The notes under the pieces were generated by a model, which worked only from the letters and a program-made list of their open reading frames with translations, did no database searches and was not told the origin of the DNA. From NCBI GenBank assembly GCA_900320845.1, contig ONTS01000011.1:1-64000 (forward strand): a DNA stretch of 64,000 nt, in the 5' to 3' direction. Position 1 is the stretch's first letter. Every line of letters begins with the position of its first letter. Position numbers and translations under genes: made by a program. The stretch is from an uncultured Prevotellaceae bacterium (GTDB lineage: Bacteria > Bacteroidota > Bacteroidia > Bacteroidales > Bacteroidaceae). Shown here piece after piece: positions 1-8,056 of this stretch.

Positions 1-78
1 CCATCCCGAACAGAGAAGTTAAGCCCACTTGCGCCGATGGTACTGCAATGCAATGCGGGAGAGTAGGAAGCCGCCACT
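1..78 (+). rRNA. rrf: 5S ribosomal RNA, 3' part (partial)
   Basis: The window opens inside a 5S rRNA. The stretch CCATCCCGAACAGAGAAGTT followed by AAGCCC, then GCCGATGGTACTGC and GGGAGAGTAGG, is the conserved 3' two thirds of bacterial 5S rRNA. The 5' end and the 16S/23S genes of the operon lie outside the window. The exact 3' end is estimated from the closing CCGCC and is uncertain by a few bases. Confidence 0.9.
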
Positions 79-84
79 TTTCAT

Positions 85-123
85 AAGAGTCCTTTTTCCA
101 CTTGGGAAGAGGGCTCTTTTTTG
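85..123 (+). terminator. Intrinsic terminator of the rRNA operon
   Basis: AAGAGTCC (85-92) pairs with GGGCTCTT (111-118), with one G-T pair, and a T run follows at once. It sits directly after 5S rRNA and ends that operon. Confidence 0.85.
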
Positions 124-128
124 TTTGT

Positions 129-216
129 ACGACACAAGGACAAAAAAGTTATGGAGACAGGACAAAAGAGTTGAGACACAAGGACAGAGGATTTAAGACA
201 CAAGGACAGACATTAT
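129..216. repeat. 22-nt tandem array A (4 imperfect units)
   Basis: Four consecutive 22-nt units at 129-150, 151-172, 173-194 and 195-216 share the core GACACAAGGACA or a close variant. The region lies between two terminators and holds no believable gene. Confidence 0.75.
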
Positions 217-294
217 TGAATGACAAAGAACAGCATGGTACAGCTCTTTTGACATACGGTCAAGAAGCTCTTAGACCGACACACACACCTATTT

Positions 295-382
295 TGACCG
301 TTGTACATCCCTTTCATGTCCATTATATATCCCTTTTATGACCGTTGTACATACCTTTTATGATCATTGTATATCCCTTTTG
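295..382. repeat. 22-nt tandem array B (4 units)
   Basis: Four 22-nt units at 295-316, 317-338, 339-360 and 361-382. Each begins TGAYC or TGTCC and ends near CCCTTTTA, with TGTACA or TATATA in the middle. The period matches array A but the sequence does not. Confidence 0.8.
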
Positions 383-447
383 AGATAGTGGTACTTTCTT
401 TTTCTTTTAGTAGTACATTTATCTGGGGATGGGGAACTTTTGTAGAC

Positions 448-491
448 TAAAATCAGTGATATTGGTGACCAAAATCAGTGATATTGGTTTG
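448..491. repeat. 22-nt tandem array C (2 units, near-palindromic)
   Basis: Two 22-nt units at 448-469 and 470-491 contain AAAATCAGTGATATTGG. CCAAAATCA and TGATATTGG are inverted halves with one mismatch around a central G. The same unit occurs three times at 35244-35309. Confidence 0.85.
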
Positions 492-567
492 TTGTGCTTG
501 CTCGTTTGTCAGCACATTGTGCTTGGACTGCCGGGGGGAGGGGGAGAAGGCAGCTGAGTGTCTTGTT

Positions 568-648
568 GGATGGGGTAGTGGTTGTTGGATTGTTGGATTG
601 GGTAGTGGTTGTTGGATTGTTGGATGGGACAGTGGTTGTGGGACTGTT
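568..648. repeat. 27-nt tandem repeat (3 units)
   Basis: Three 27-nt G/T-rich units (568-594, 595-621, 622-648) share GTGGTTGTTGGATTGTT or a close form. Reading frames through it give only low-complexity peptides, so I treat it as a non-coding minisatellite. Confidence 0.8.
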
Positions 649-683
649 GTGTGGGGTTCTTGCTTTGGTGTGTTGAGTTATGA

Positions 684-721
684 AAAAATAGGGGGAATGG
701 TGTTGCATTCCCCCTATTTTT
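684..721. terminator. Bidirectional terminator downstream of the sirtuin gene
   Basis: A perfect stem, AAAAATAGGGGGAATG (684-699) with CATTCCCCCTATTTTT (706-721), has A/T tracts on both sides. It lies about 55 bp beyond the sirtuin stop codon and works best for that minus-strand transcript. Confidence 0.85.
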
Positions 722-775
722 GTGTTATTGTTGGGTTGTGGGTGTATTGTTTTTTGCGGTTTATTTGTCCTCTGT

Positions 776-1477
776 TCATATTTTGTTGAACAGTTGGGTG
801 AGTTCTTTCATTCCTTCGCTTGCGCCTTTTTGGATGTGTTTCACGTTGAAGGCGTTGGATACGGCCACATCCTTTGGGTCGATGACATAGACGGGCGTTC
901 CTTGTCTGGCATAGTAGAGCAGTCCTGCTGCGGGATAGACTACCATGGATGTACCGATGATGACGATGATGTCGGCGTCTTCCATTTCCTTGGCTGCCAC
1001 GCTGATATTGGGTACTGCCTCCTGGAAGAATACGATGAAGGGTCTGAGCAGTGAGCCGTCTCCAGCCTTTTCGCCTTCGGCAATCTCCAGTCGTTCGGGG
1101 CTGAGCTGCACGTGGTATCTCTCGTCGTCGACATCTCGGCTTGAGCAGGCTTTCATCAGCTCGCCATGCAGGTGTATGACGTGTGTGCTTCCTGCCTTTT
1201 CGTGCAGGTCGTCAACGTTTTGTGTCACCACTGTCACATGATATTTCTTTTCCAGTTCCGCTACGAGTTTGTGTCCTTGGTTAGGTTCTGCATTCAGATA
1301 CTGTCGTCTTCGCGCATTGTAGAATTGGTTGACGAGTGAGGGGTTTTTCAGCCATGCGTCGTGTGTTGCAATTTCTTCCACGCGGTATTTTTCCCACAGC
1401 CCGTCGCTGTCTCTGAATGTGCTGATGCCGCTTTCTGCCGACATGCCGGCACCGGTGAGGAATACTATTTTTTTCAT
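776..1477 (-). CDS. cobB: NAD-dependent protein deacylase, sirtuin (Sir2) family
   Basis: Sirtuins remove acyl groups from protein lysines using NAD. The 233-residue cytoplasmic protein carries GAGMSAESGI (residues 9-18), TQNVDDLHEKAG (85-96), the catalytic His104 in HLHG, and GTSMVVYP (175-182). Y53-x-x-R56 is the pair that in E. coli CobB and SIRT5 selects succinyl or other acidic acyl groups, so desuccinylation is likely (inference from family). The usual four zinc cysteines are missing: only Cys111 lies in that region, and the normal FGE stretch reads FQE. The zinc-free fold may be typical of Bacteroidetes members or may lower activity. The gene has its own promoter, divergent from the FKBP genes, and a strong terminator. 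Confidence 0.9.
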   Translation of the reverse strand: MKKIVFLTGAGMSAESGISTFRDSDGLWEKYRVEEIATHDAWLKNPSLVNQFYNARRRQYLNAEPNQGHKLVAELEKKYHVTVVTQNVDDLHEKAGSTHVIHLHGELMKACSSRDVDDERYHVQLSPERLEIAEGEKAGDGSLLRPFIVFFQEAVPNISVAAKEMEDADIIVIIGTSMVVYPAAGLLYYARQGTPVYVIDPKDVAVSNAFNVKHIQKGASEGMKELTQLFNKI

Positions 1478-1517
1478 GATGATATAAAAGTGTAGGTGTT
1501 AGAGGTTTTTCATGTTC

Positions 1518-1525
1518 CAAAGTTA
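1518..1525 (-). promoter_or_regulatory. -7 box of the sirtuin gene
   Basis: TAACTTTG on the minus strand matches the Bacteroidetes TAnnTTTG box. It predicts a leader of about 34 nt before the start at 1477 and lies back to back with the FKBP promoter. Confidence 0.6.
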
Positions 1526-1567
1526 GTAAAAAATAGTAAGTATAGTGTTTTGCACGCGGAAAAAGTG

Positions 1568-1575
1568 TAACTTTG
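1568..1575 (+). promoter_or_regulatory. -7 box of the first FKBP gene
   Basis: TAACTTTG, 28 nt upstream of the start at 1604, fits the Bacteroidetes sigma-A consensus TAnnTTTG. No clear -33 TTTG at 19-20 nt spacing is visible. Confidence 0.6.
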
Positions 1576-1603
1576 CCGACTACAATTTATTATAACACAC
1601 AAC

Positions 1604-2209
1604 ATGGATAAAGTTAGTTATTCCCTCGGCATAGGTATTGGGCAGCAGCTCAAGCAAATGGGTGCCACCGATTTGAATGTTGAAGCTTTTGCTTCCGCCA
1701 TCAAGGATGTGCTTGGCGACAAGCCGTTACAGATAGACCATCGTGAAGCTCAGTCCATCGTGCAAGCCTTCTTTCAGGAGAAGGAGCAGGCATTGCAGAC
1801 AGAGCGTGCCGTGAAAGGCGAGATGGCAAAGAAGGAAGGTGAGCAGTTCCTTGCCGACAATGCGAAGAAAGAAGGCGTGACGACCACGAAGAGCGGTCTT
1901 CAGTATGAAATACTCCGCGAAGGTACTGGCCGCAAGCCTCAAGCCAGCGACAAGGTGCGTTGCCACTATGAGGGTTTCCTCACCGACGGCACCATCTTTG
2001 ATAGCAGCGTGCAGCGCGGTGAGCCTGCCGTATTTGGTCTCGACCAGGTTATTGCAGGTTGGACCGAAGGTCTGCAGCTCATGGCAGAAGGTGCTAAATT
2101 CCGCTTCACCATCCCCTATCGTCTGGCTTATGGCGAAGGCGGAGCAGGTCAGACCATTCCTCCCTACGCTACCCTCATCTTCGACGTAGAACTGTTGGAA
2201 GTACTCTAA
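1604..2209 (+). CDS. FKBP-type peptidyl-prolyl cis-trans isomerase, cytoplasmic
   Basis: A 201-residue prolyl isomerase of the FkpA/Mip type. An alpha-helical N-terminal dimerisation region (about 1-95) precedes the FKBP domain (about 99-201), which shows [14 protein letters not shown], the VIAGWTEGLQLM helix and IPPYATLIFDVELL. No signal peptide is present, unlike the next two genes, so it should act in the cytoplasm as a folding helper. It is first of three FKBP genes, 27 bp ahead of the second, and follows a TAACTTTG promoter. The shared linker DNAKKEGV-TTKSGLQY in all three points to tandem duplication. Confidence 0.93.
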   Translation: MDKVSYSLGIGIGQQLKQMGATDLNVEAFASAIKDVLGDKPLQIDHREAQSIVQAFFQEKEQALQTERAVKGEMAKKEGEQFLADNAKKEGVTTTKSGLQYEILREGTGRKPQASDKVRCHYEGFLTDGTIFDSSVQRGEPAVFGLDQVIAGWTEGLQLMAEGAKFRFTIPYRLAYGEGGAGQTIPPYATLIFDVELLEVL

Positions 2210-2236
2210 TACAAATAACACATAACCATTATAGAC

Positions 2237-3103
2237 ATGAGACACATCAATTATTTCGTTATGATGGCTTTTGCTGCCATCATGCTCGCCTCTTGCGGTC
2301 AGTCAGCCCCGAAGGCAAATTTGAAGAACAACGTAGACACAATCAGTTATGCCGTTGCCAATGCCAATGCACACGGTCTTAACGAGTACCTTGCCCAGCA
2401 GGGCATCGATTCTGCTTATGCCGACGACGTTATCGAAGGTATGATAAAAGGTTTCAACGAAGCCAACGACAAGAAGAAAGCTGCCTACAATGTAGGTGTC
2501 GGTCTCGGTATGCAGATCGACCAGATGTTTAAGGGGGTCAGCCTTCAGGCCTTTGCCGGCGACACGGCACAGACCCTCGACCGCGACAACTTCCTCGCAG
2601 GTATCATCGCAGGCGCCAAGAATGAGCCCAACATCGTCGACCCATCAACGCTGGATCGCATGTTTAACGAGTTGATCAACGTTAACGGTCAGAAATTGAT
2701 TAAGGAAAACAAAGCATTCCTCACCGACAATGCGAAGAAAGCCGGTGTGAAGACCACCAAGAGCGGTTTACAGTACAAGGTCATCAAGGAAGGTAAGGGC
2801 CATATCCCCACCGACACCACACAGGTACGTCTGCACTACGAGGGCCGCACCATTGACGGTAAGGTGTTCGACAGCTCCTACAAGCGTCACGGTGACCCCA
2901 TCGTCATGCTGCCGCGTCAGTTCATCCCCGGCTTCTGCGAGGCACTTACCATGATGCCCGTAGGTTCTACTTGGGAAGTTTACATCCCCGCTGAGCTCGC
3001 ATACGGAAGCCAGCAGGTACAATCCATTCGCCCCAACTCCACCCTCATCTTCAAGATAGAGCTTCTTTCCATTGTAGCTGAAGAGAAGGCTAAAGGCAAA
3101 TAA
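2237..3103 (+). CDS. FKBP-type peptidyl-prolyl isomerase, lipoprotein
   Basis: A 288-residue prolyl isomerase with a lipoprotein signal ending in LASC (Cys20), so it should be anchored in the envelope. An N-terminal FKBP_N helical region (about 30-160) precedes the FKBP domain (about 178-280) with YEGRTIDGKVFDSS and NSTLIFKIELL. It lies between the cytoplasmic and the periplasmic FKBP genes with short gaps (27 and 47 bp) and is probably co-transcribed. The substrate is unknown; assistance with folding of exported proteins is the family role. Confidence 0.92.
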   Translation: MRHINYFVMMAFAAIMLASCGQSAPKANLKNNVDTISYAVANANAHGLNEYLAQQGIDSAYADDVIEGMIKGFNEANDKKKAAYNVGVGLGMQIDQMFKGVSLQAFAGDTAQTLDRDNFLAGIIAGAKNEPNIVDPSTLDRMFNELINVNGQKLIKENKAFLTDNAKKAGVKTTKSGLQYKVIKEGKGHIPTDTTQVRLHYEGRTIDGKVFDSSYKRHGDPIVMLPRQFIPGFCEALTMMPVGSTWEVYIPAELAYGSQQVQSIRPNSTLIFKIELLSIVAEEKAKGK

Positions 3104-3150
3104 CCACCGATTTTCATCGTAAGTATCACCCCCACTAGCACCATCATCTT

Positions 3151-4158
3151 ATGAAGAAGATAATGTTTCTCACCCTTTGCCTGTTGTGTGGCGCTTTGGC
3201 TATGCCCGTCCATGCACAGAAGAAAGGCAAGAAGAGTAATCTCACGACCCCTGTCACCCTCTCCACGCGTGCCGACTCCGTCAGCTATGCGTCAGCCAAG
3301 CTCTTCCATCGCGGTCTGAATGACTATCTGAAGCAGAATTTCGACATCGAAGAGACCGACATGGCCGACTTCCTGAAGGGCTTCGATGCCTTCATGCAGA
3401 ATCGTGAGGCTCGCAGTCAGCGTGCCTACATGGCAGGCCAGCACGTCGCCGACATGCTGTTGCGACGCATGAAGCCCAACGTGCAGACCGACTTTGAGCC
3501 GCGACACATCACCATCGACGACGAACTCTTCATACGTGGTTTCCGCGATGTGCTGTCCAAAGGCGAAGGCCCGCTCACACCAGAGGAAGCAGAGGCATAT
3601 ATGGCAACTATCTCCAAGGAGTATGAAGCAGCTCAGCAGAAAGATAACATCCGTAAGGGACAGGAGTTCCTGGCAGAGAATGCCAAGAAAGAAGGCGTGG
3701 TGACCACTGCATCGGGACTGCAATACCGCATTTTGCGCGAAGGTAACGGCCCTATACCCAAGGTTACCGACGAGGTAACAGTGAAGTATGAAGGCAAGCT
3801 CATCGACGGCACCATCTTCGATAGCTCCTATAGCCGTAACCCCGACACCAATGTGTTCCGTGCCGACCGCCTCATCAAGGGTTGGACCGAAGCCCTCTGC
3901 CTCATGCCCGTAGGCAGCAAGTGGGAGCTCTACATCCCTCAGGAGTTGGCTTATGGCGAGCGTCAGGCAGGAAAGATTCCGCCTTACTCCACCCTCATCT
4001 TCACCCTTGAGCTTGAGGATGTGGAGGGCGAAGCCGCTGCACCGGCCACAACCGAGAAACCTGCCGGCGGCAAGCTGCCTCCCAACGCGCGCATCAACCC
4101 TGCTACAGGAGCGCCCACCATGGGACCAGCTATCCATCCGCGGCCTGCCAAGAAGTAG
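3151..4158 (+). CDS. FKBP-type peptidyl-prolyl isomerase, secreted
   Basis: A 335-residue prolyl isomerase with a cleavable signal peptide (residues 1-22, ending VHA-Q) and therefore probably periplasmic. The FKBP domain spans about residues 190-290, with [14 protein letters not shown] and [13 protein letters not shown] Pro/Ala/Gly-rich tail (about 291-335) is absent from its two paralogues. Last gene of the FKBP run; a strong hairpin terminator begins 19 bp after the stop codon. Confidence 0.92.
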   Translation: MKKIMFLTLCLLCGALAMPVHAQKKGKKSNLTTPVTLSTRADSVSYASAKLFHRGLNDYLKQNFDIEETDMADFLKGFDAFMQNREARSQRAYMAGQHVADMLLRRMKPNVQTDFEPRHITIDDELFIRGFRDVLSKGEGPLTPEEAEAYMATISKEYEAAQQKDNIRKGQEFLAENAKKEGVVTTASGLQYRILREGNGPIPKVTDEVTVKYEGKLIDGTIFDSSYSRNPDTNVFRADRLIKGWTEALCLMPVGSKWELYIPQELAYGERQAGKIPPYSTLIFTLELEDVEGEAAAPATTEKPAGGKLPPNARINPATGAPTMGPAIHPRPAKK

Positions 4159-4176
4159 GTGCAACCAGAGCAACAC

Positions 4177-4222
4177 ACCATGGGGAGCATGTCAGTAAGG
4201 CATGTTCCCCATGGTCTTTTTT
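4177..4222 (+). terminator. Terminator after the FKBP genes
   Basis: ACCATGGGGAGCATG pairs with CATGTTCCCCATGGT (one small mismatch at the G/T position) and runs into TCTTTTTT. It ends the FKBP transcript before the next promoter at 4299. Confidence 0.88.
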
Positions 4223-4298
4223 CCGCACGGCATCGCTGCCACAGCCACCCATATTGCAAAAAAGCCTCGGTGCCGTGCAGATTCTTCACCATTATCTA

Positions 4299-4306
4299 TA
4301 CCTTTG
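4299..4306 (+). promoter_or_regulatory. -7 box of the ABC exporter gene
   Basis: TACCTTTG lies about 100 nt upstream of the ATG at 4405. Upstream in-frame ATGs before this box cannot be used by this transcript, which supports the 4405 start. A separated inverted repeat GCACGGCA/TGCCGTGC (4225-4232 and 4271-4278) precedes it. Confidence 0.6.
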
Positions 4307-4404
4307 TACATGGTAACGGTGGTATCTCCGCCAGCACCATTGCCCTTACCTGTCATCCGCTTTGCGGCAGAGTCAGCCGACGAGGGCTTAGTTTACGTGT
4401 GCTT

Positions 4405-6321
4405 ATGAAAGACTTCCTGCAAGTGTTGCGGCGATTTGTGCCCCCCTATAAGAAATATCTGCTGCTGTCAGTGTTGTTCAACATCCTGTCGGCGGTGCTC
4501 AACATCTTCTCCTTCGCCACACTCATCCCCATGCTCAACATCTTGTTCAAGACAGGCGATGCTGAACAAGCCACACAGTGGATGGCATGGGACTGGGGAC
4601 ATGTTGACGAAGTGCTGATGAACAACATGAACTACGGCACGCGCCAGCTCATTGACAGCCTCGGTGCCACCACCACACTGCTCGTCATCGGTCTGGTGCT
4701 GGCATTTCTCACCTTCCTGAAGACAGGTGCCTACTTCCTGTCCTCAGCCACTATCATCCCCATCCGTACGGGAGTGGTGCGCGACATACGCAACGCACTC
4801 TACCGAAAGATAACATCCCTCTCTCTCGGATTCTTTTCCGAAGAGCGTAAGGGCGACATCATAGCCCGCATGAGCGGCGATGTCGGCGAGGTGGAAAGCT
4901 CCATCATGGCATCGCTCGACATGCTGTTCAAGAACCCCATCCTCATCATTGCCTACTTCACCACGCTGCTCGTCATCTCGTGGCAGCTCACCCTCTTCAC
5001 CCTTGCCGTGGTGCCGTTCATGGGATGGCTCATGGGCATGGTGGGACGCAAGCTCAAGCAGAAGTCGCTCAGGGCACAGGCACTGTGGAGCGACACCATG
5101 AGCATGGTGGAGGAGACCCTCGGAGGACTGCGTATCATCAAAGCCTTCTGCGCTGAGGATAAGATGAATAGCCGTTTCGACAATGTCAACTCTGCCTACC
5201 GCAACCACATCATGCGCGTCAATACACGCCAACAGATGGCACACCCCATGTCGGAGTTTCTTGGCACCGTGCTCATCGTCATCGTGCTGTGGTTTGGCGG
5301 CGTGCTCGTGCTCAACAACCATACACTCAGCGGACCCACATTCATCTACTACCTCGTCATACTCTACAGCATCATCAACCCGCTGAAGGAGTTCTCCAAG
5401 GCTTCGTACAATATCCCCAAGGGCTTGGCATCCATGGAGCGCATCGACAAGATACTGAAGGCAGAGGTAGCCATTGAAGACCCGGCAGAGCCCAAGGAGC
5501 TGACCGACGGATTCCAGCACACCTTAGAGTTCCGCAACGTATCGTTCGGTTATATCACTGAGGAGAAAGAGGAGAGCAACGAGGAGAACAACGATGTGCC
5601 ATCCGCAGACAGCGAGACGCGCCGCGCGCCGGGCGGTCAGGTGCGTTGGGTACTGCGACACATCAACCTCACTGTGAAGAAGGGGCAGACCGTGGCCCTC
5701 GTCGGTCAGAGCGGCGGTGGCAAGACTACCCTCGTCGACCTCATACCACGCTACTACGACATGCAGGAGGGCGAGATACTCATCGACGGCATCAACATCC
5801 GCGACCTGCGTGTGCACGACCTGCGCTCACTCATAGGCAATGTCAACCAGGAGAGCATCCTCTTCAACGACACCTTCCGCGGCAACATCACCTTCGGCGT
5901 CGACCAAGCCACACAGGAGGAGATTGAGGCTGCCGCACGTGTGGCCAATGCCCACGACTTTATCATGGCATCGCCGCAGGGCTACGACACCAACATCGGA
6001 GACCGTGGCAGCCGTCTGTCGGGCGGACAGCGACAACGTATCAGCATAGCACGCGCCATACTGAAGAATCCGCCCATACTCATCCTCGACGAAGCCACCT
6101 CTGCCCTCGACACCGAGAGCGAACGTGTGGTGCAGGAAGCGCTCGAAAAACTCATGAAGACGCGTACCACCATTGCCATAGCACACCGCCTGTCTACCAT
6201 CAGAAATGCAGACCTCATCTGTGTGCTGCACGAAGGAAACATCGTCGAACAAGGAACCCACGACGATCTACTGGCACGCAACGGATACTACAAGCACCTG
6301 CACGATATGCAGATGATATAA
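4405..6321 (+). CDS. ABC exporter, MsbA-like (fused membrane and ATPase domains)
   Basis: A 638-residue half-transporter of the lipid/drug exporter type. Six membrane helices fill about residues 15-320. The ATPase domain follows with Walker A GQSGGGKTT (434-442), signature LSGGQ (538-542), Walker B ILILDE (558-563) and switch His594. A Glu/Ser-rich insert (about 385-410) separates the membrane and ATPase parts. By family and by the lipid A acyltransferase three genes on, lipopolysaccharide export is the best guess; drug export cannot be excluded. The start at 4405 is chosen because the in-frame extension to 4159 runs through a terminator and lies upstream of the promoter. Confidence 0.88.
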   Translation: MKDFLQVLRRFVPPYKKYLLLSVLFNILSAVLNIFSFATLIPMLNILFKTGDAEQATQWMAWDWGHVDEVLMNNMNYGTRQLIDSLGATTTLLVIGLVLAFLTFLKTGAYFLSSATIIPIRTGVVRDIRNALYRKITSLSLGFFSEERKGDIIARMSGDVGEVESSIMASLDMLFKNPILIIAYFTTLLVISWQLTLFTLAVVPFMGWLMGMVGRKLKQKSLRAQALWSDTMSMVEETLGGLRIIKAFCAEDKMNSRFDNVNSAYRNHIMRVNTRQQMAHPMSEFLGTVLIVIVLWFGGVLVLNNHTLSGPTFIYYLVILYSIINPLKEFSKASYNIPKGLASMERIDKILKAEVAIEDPAEPKELTDGFQHTLEFRNVSFGYITEEKEESNEENNDVPSADSETRRAPGGQVRWVLRHINLTVKKGQTVALVGQSGGGKTTLVDLIPRYYDMQEGEILIDGINIRDLRVHDLRSLIGNVNQESILFNDTFRGNITFGVDQATQEEIEAAARVANAHDFIMASPQGYDTNIGDRGSRLSGGQRQRISIARAILKNPPILILDEATSALDTESERVVQEALEKLMKTRTTIAIAHRLSTIRNADLICVLHEGNIVEQGTHDDLLARNGYYKHLHDMQMI

Positions 6322-6347
6322 CCCCCCCCATACACCGACCAGACAAG

Positions 6348-7013
6348 ATGAACGTACGCATAGAACCCACATGGCAACCTGTCCTCCAAGAGGAGTTTGA
6401 TAAGCCCTACTTCGCCCATCTGGCGCAGACCGTGCGTGCGGAGTATGCCGCCGGCACCTGCTATCCGCCAGGAAGACTCATCTTCAATGCCTTCAACCTC
6501 TGCCCCCTTCCGCAGGTCAAGGTTGTCATCATCGGGCAAGACCCCTACCACGAACCCGGACAGGCACACGGTCTGTGCTTCTCCGTCAACGACGGCGTGG
6601 CGCTGCCTCCCTCACTCCTTAATATATATAAGGAGATTCACGACGAGACAGGTACCCCCATTCCCGCCTCGGGTAACCTCGAACGCTGGGCGCGACAGGG
6701 CGTGCTGCTGCTCAACGCCACGCTCACCGTGCGTGCCCACCAAGCCAACAGCCATGCCCAGATAGGGTGGCAGACATTCACCGACGCCGTCATACAACAG
6801 GTGTCGCAGCACACACAACACACCGTATTCATGCTGTGGGGCGGCTTTGCACGCACCAAGGCGCGTCTCATCGATGCCGACAAGCACCTCATTCTGCAGG
6901 CAGTACACCCCTCGCCGCTCAGCGCCAATAGAGGAGGGTGGTTCGGTAACGGACACTTCAACGCCTGCAACAGCTATCTGCAGCAACACGGCAGGCAACC
7001 TGTCACATGGTGA
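6348..7013 (+). CDS. ung: Uracil-DNA glycosylase
   Basis: Removes uracil from DNA as the first step of base excision repair. At 221 residues it has the normal family length. The water-activating motif GQDPYH is at 63-68 (catalytic Asp65), LLLNATLTV near 120-128, and the leucine-loop motif HPSPLS at 187-192. It follows the exporter gene by 26 bp and is probably in the same transcript as the acyltransferase gene 36 bp downstream. Confidence 0.97.
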   Translation: MNVRIEPTWQPVLQEEFDKPYFAHLAQTVRAEYAAGTCYPPGRLIFNAFNLCPLPQVKVVIIGQDPYHEPGQAHGLCFSVNDGVALPPSLLNIYKEIHDETGTPIPASGNLERWARQGVLLLNATLTVRAHQANSHAQIGWQTFTDAVIQQVSQHTQHTVFMLWGGFARTKARLIDADKHLILQAVHPSPLSANRGGWFGNGHFNACNSYLQQHGRQPVTW

Positions 7014-7049
7014 CAGCACCCAGCATAGTAATCATCAGCACTCTATAAT

Positions 7050-8018
7050 ATGTCCAACATCCGCTACCGCATCTACTACACCTTCTGGTATCTGCTTTCG
7101 TTGCTGCCGCTGCGTGTGCTCTACGTGCTGAGCGACGTTGCTTTCTTCTTCATCTACCGCGTTGTGCGCTATCGACTGAAGGTGGTGCGCAGCAATCTCA
7201 GACGCTGTTTTCCCGACAAGGACGATGCTTGGCTGCGCCACACAGAGCGACAGTTCTACCATTACTTCTGCGACTATGTGGTAGAGACCGCCAAGATGAT
7301 GACCATGAGCGAGCGCCAGATACGCCGCCGTATGGTGTTCACAGGGATGGAGCCCGTATGTCAGGCACTGCGTGAAGGACAGTCGGTAGGACTCTACCTC
7401 GGTCATGTAGGCAATTGGGAGTGGCTCTCTTCCATTGGCTATTGGCTGCCGGAGGGCGTAGTCAACGCTCACCTTTATCATCCGCTGGAAGACAAGGTGA
7501 TGGACCGTCTGTTCCTGCGTCTGCGCTCACGCCATAGCTCCATAGGCATACCGATGAAGGAGACCATGCGCCGTCTTGTGGCATTGCGACAGCAGGGAAA
7601 GACATGCCTCATAGGATACATCTCCGACCAAGGTCCCAAGTGGCAGAACATACACCACTGGCTCACCTTCTTCGGACAGCAGACACCCGTCTTCACCGGT
7701 GCCGAGCGCATCGTGAAAGGTACCCATCAGGTCTTTGCCTATGGCGACATGCGACGCTTGCGACGCGGATACTATCAGTGCGAGGTGCGCATCATCAGCC
7801 GCGAGGCACACACCTTGCCCGACTGGCAACTCACCGACCGATATTTCCAAGAGCTCGAAGCAACCATCCGACGCACGCCGCACCTCTGGCTGTGGAGTCA
7901 TAAACGATGGAAGCGCACACGCGAAGAGTTCGACCGACGCTTCGAAGTGGTTAACGGCAAGGTGCGTAAGAAGAGCGACAAAGCATACCCCCACAACAGC
8001 CATACACCCCGACAATAA
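7050..8018 (+). CDS. Lysophospholipid/lipid A acyltransferase, LpxL (HtrB) family
   Basis: Likely adds a secondary acyl chain to lipid A at the inner membrane. The 322-residue protein has one N-terminal membrane segment (about 10-37) and the family catalytic motif H-x4-E as HVGNWE (His119, Glu124). It ends in a basic tail. Its place between an MsbA-like exporter and a glycerophosphotransferase-like gene fits an envelope-building cluster. Which acyl chain and position it uses cannot be read from sequence. Confidence 0.88.
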   Translation: MSNIRYRIYYTFWYLLSLLPLRVLYVLSDVAFFFIYRVVRYRLKVVRSNLRRCFPDKDDAWLRHTERQFYHYFCDYVVETAKMMTMSERQIRRRMVFTGMEPVCQALREGQSVGLYLGHVGNWEWLSSIGYWLPEGVVNAHLYHPLEDKVMDRLFLRLRSRHSSIGIPMKETMRRLVALRQQGKTCLIGYISDQGPKWQNIHHWLTFFGQQTPVFTGAERIVKGTHQVFAYGDMRRLRRGYYQCEVRIISREAHTLPDWQLTDRYFQELEATIRRTPHLWLWSHKRWKRTREEFDRRFEVVNGKVRKKSDKAYPHNSHTPRQ

Positions 8019-8056
8019 CAAAACTTTATACCGTCAATCATAAGCAACCTCTCTCC

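Noticed and set aside
129-491. CRISPR-like array
   Set aside because: The repeated units abut directly with no unique spacers, and no cas genes are present.
475-708. Reading frame giving a Thr/Asn/Pro-rich peptide on the minus strand
   Set aside because: It is only the translation of the 27-nt minisatellite and crosses the terminator at 684-721.
4159-4404. N-terminal extension of the ABC exporter
   Set aside because: The stretch includes the FKBP terminator and lies partly upstream of the promoter box; the family starts at 4405.
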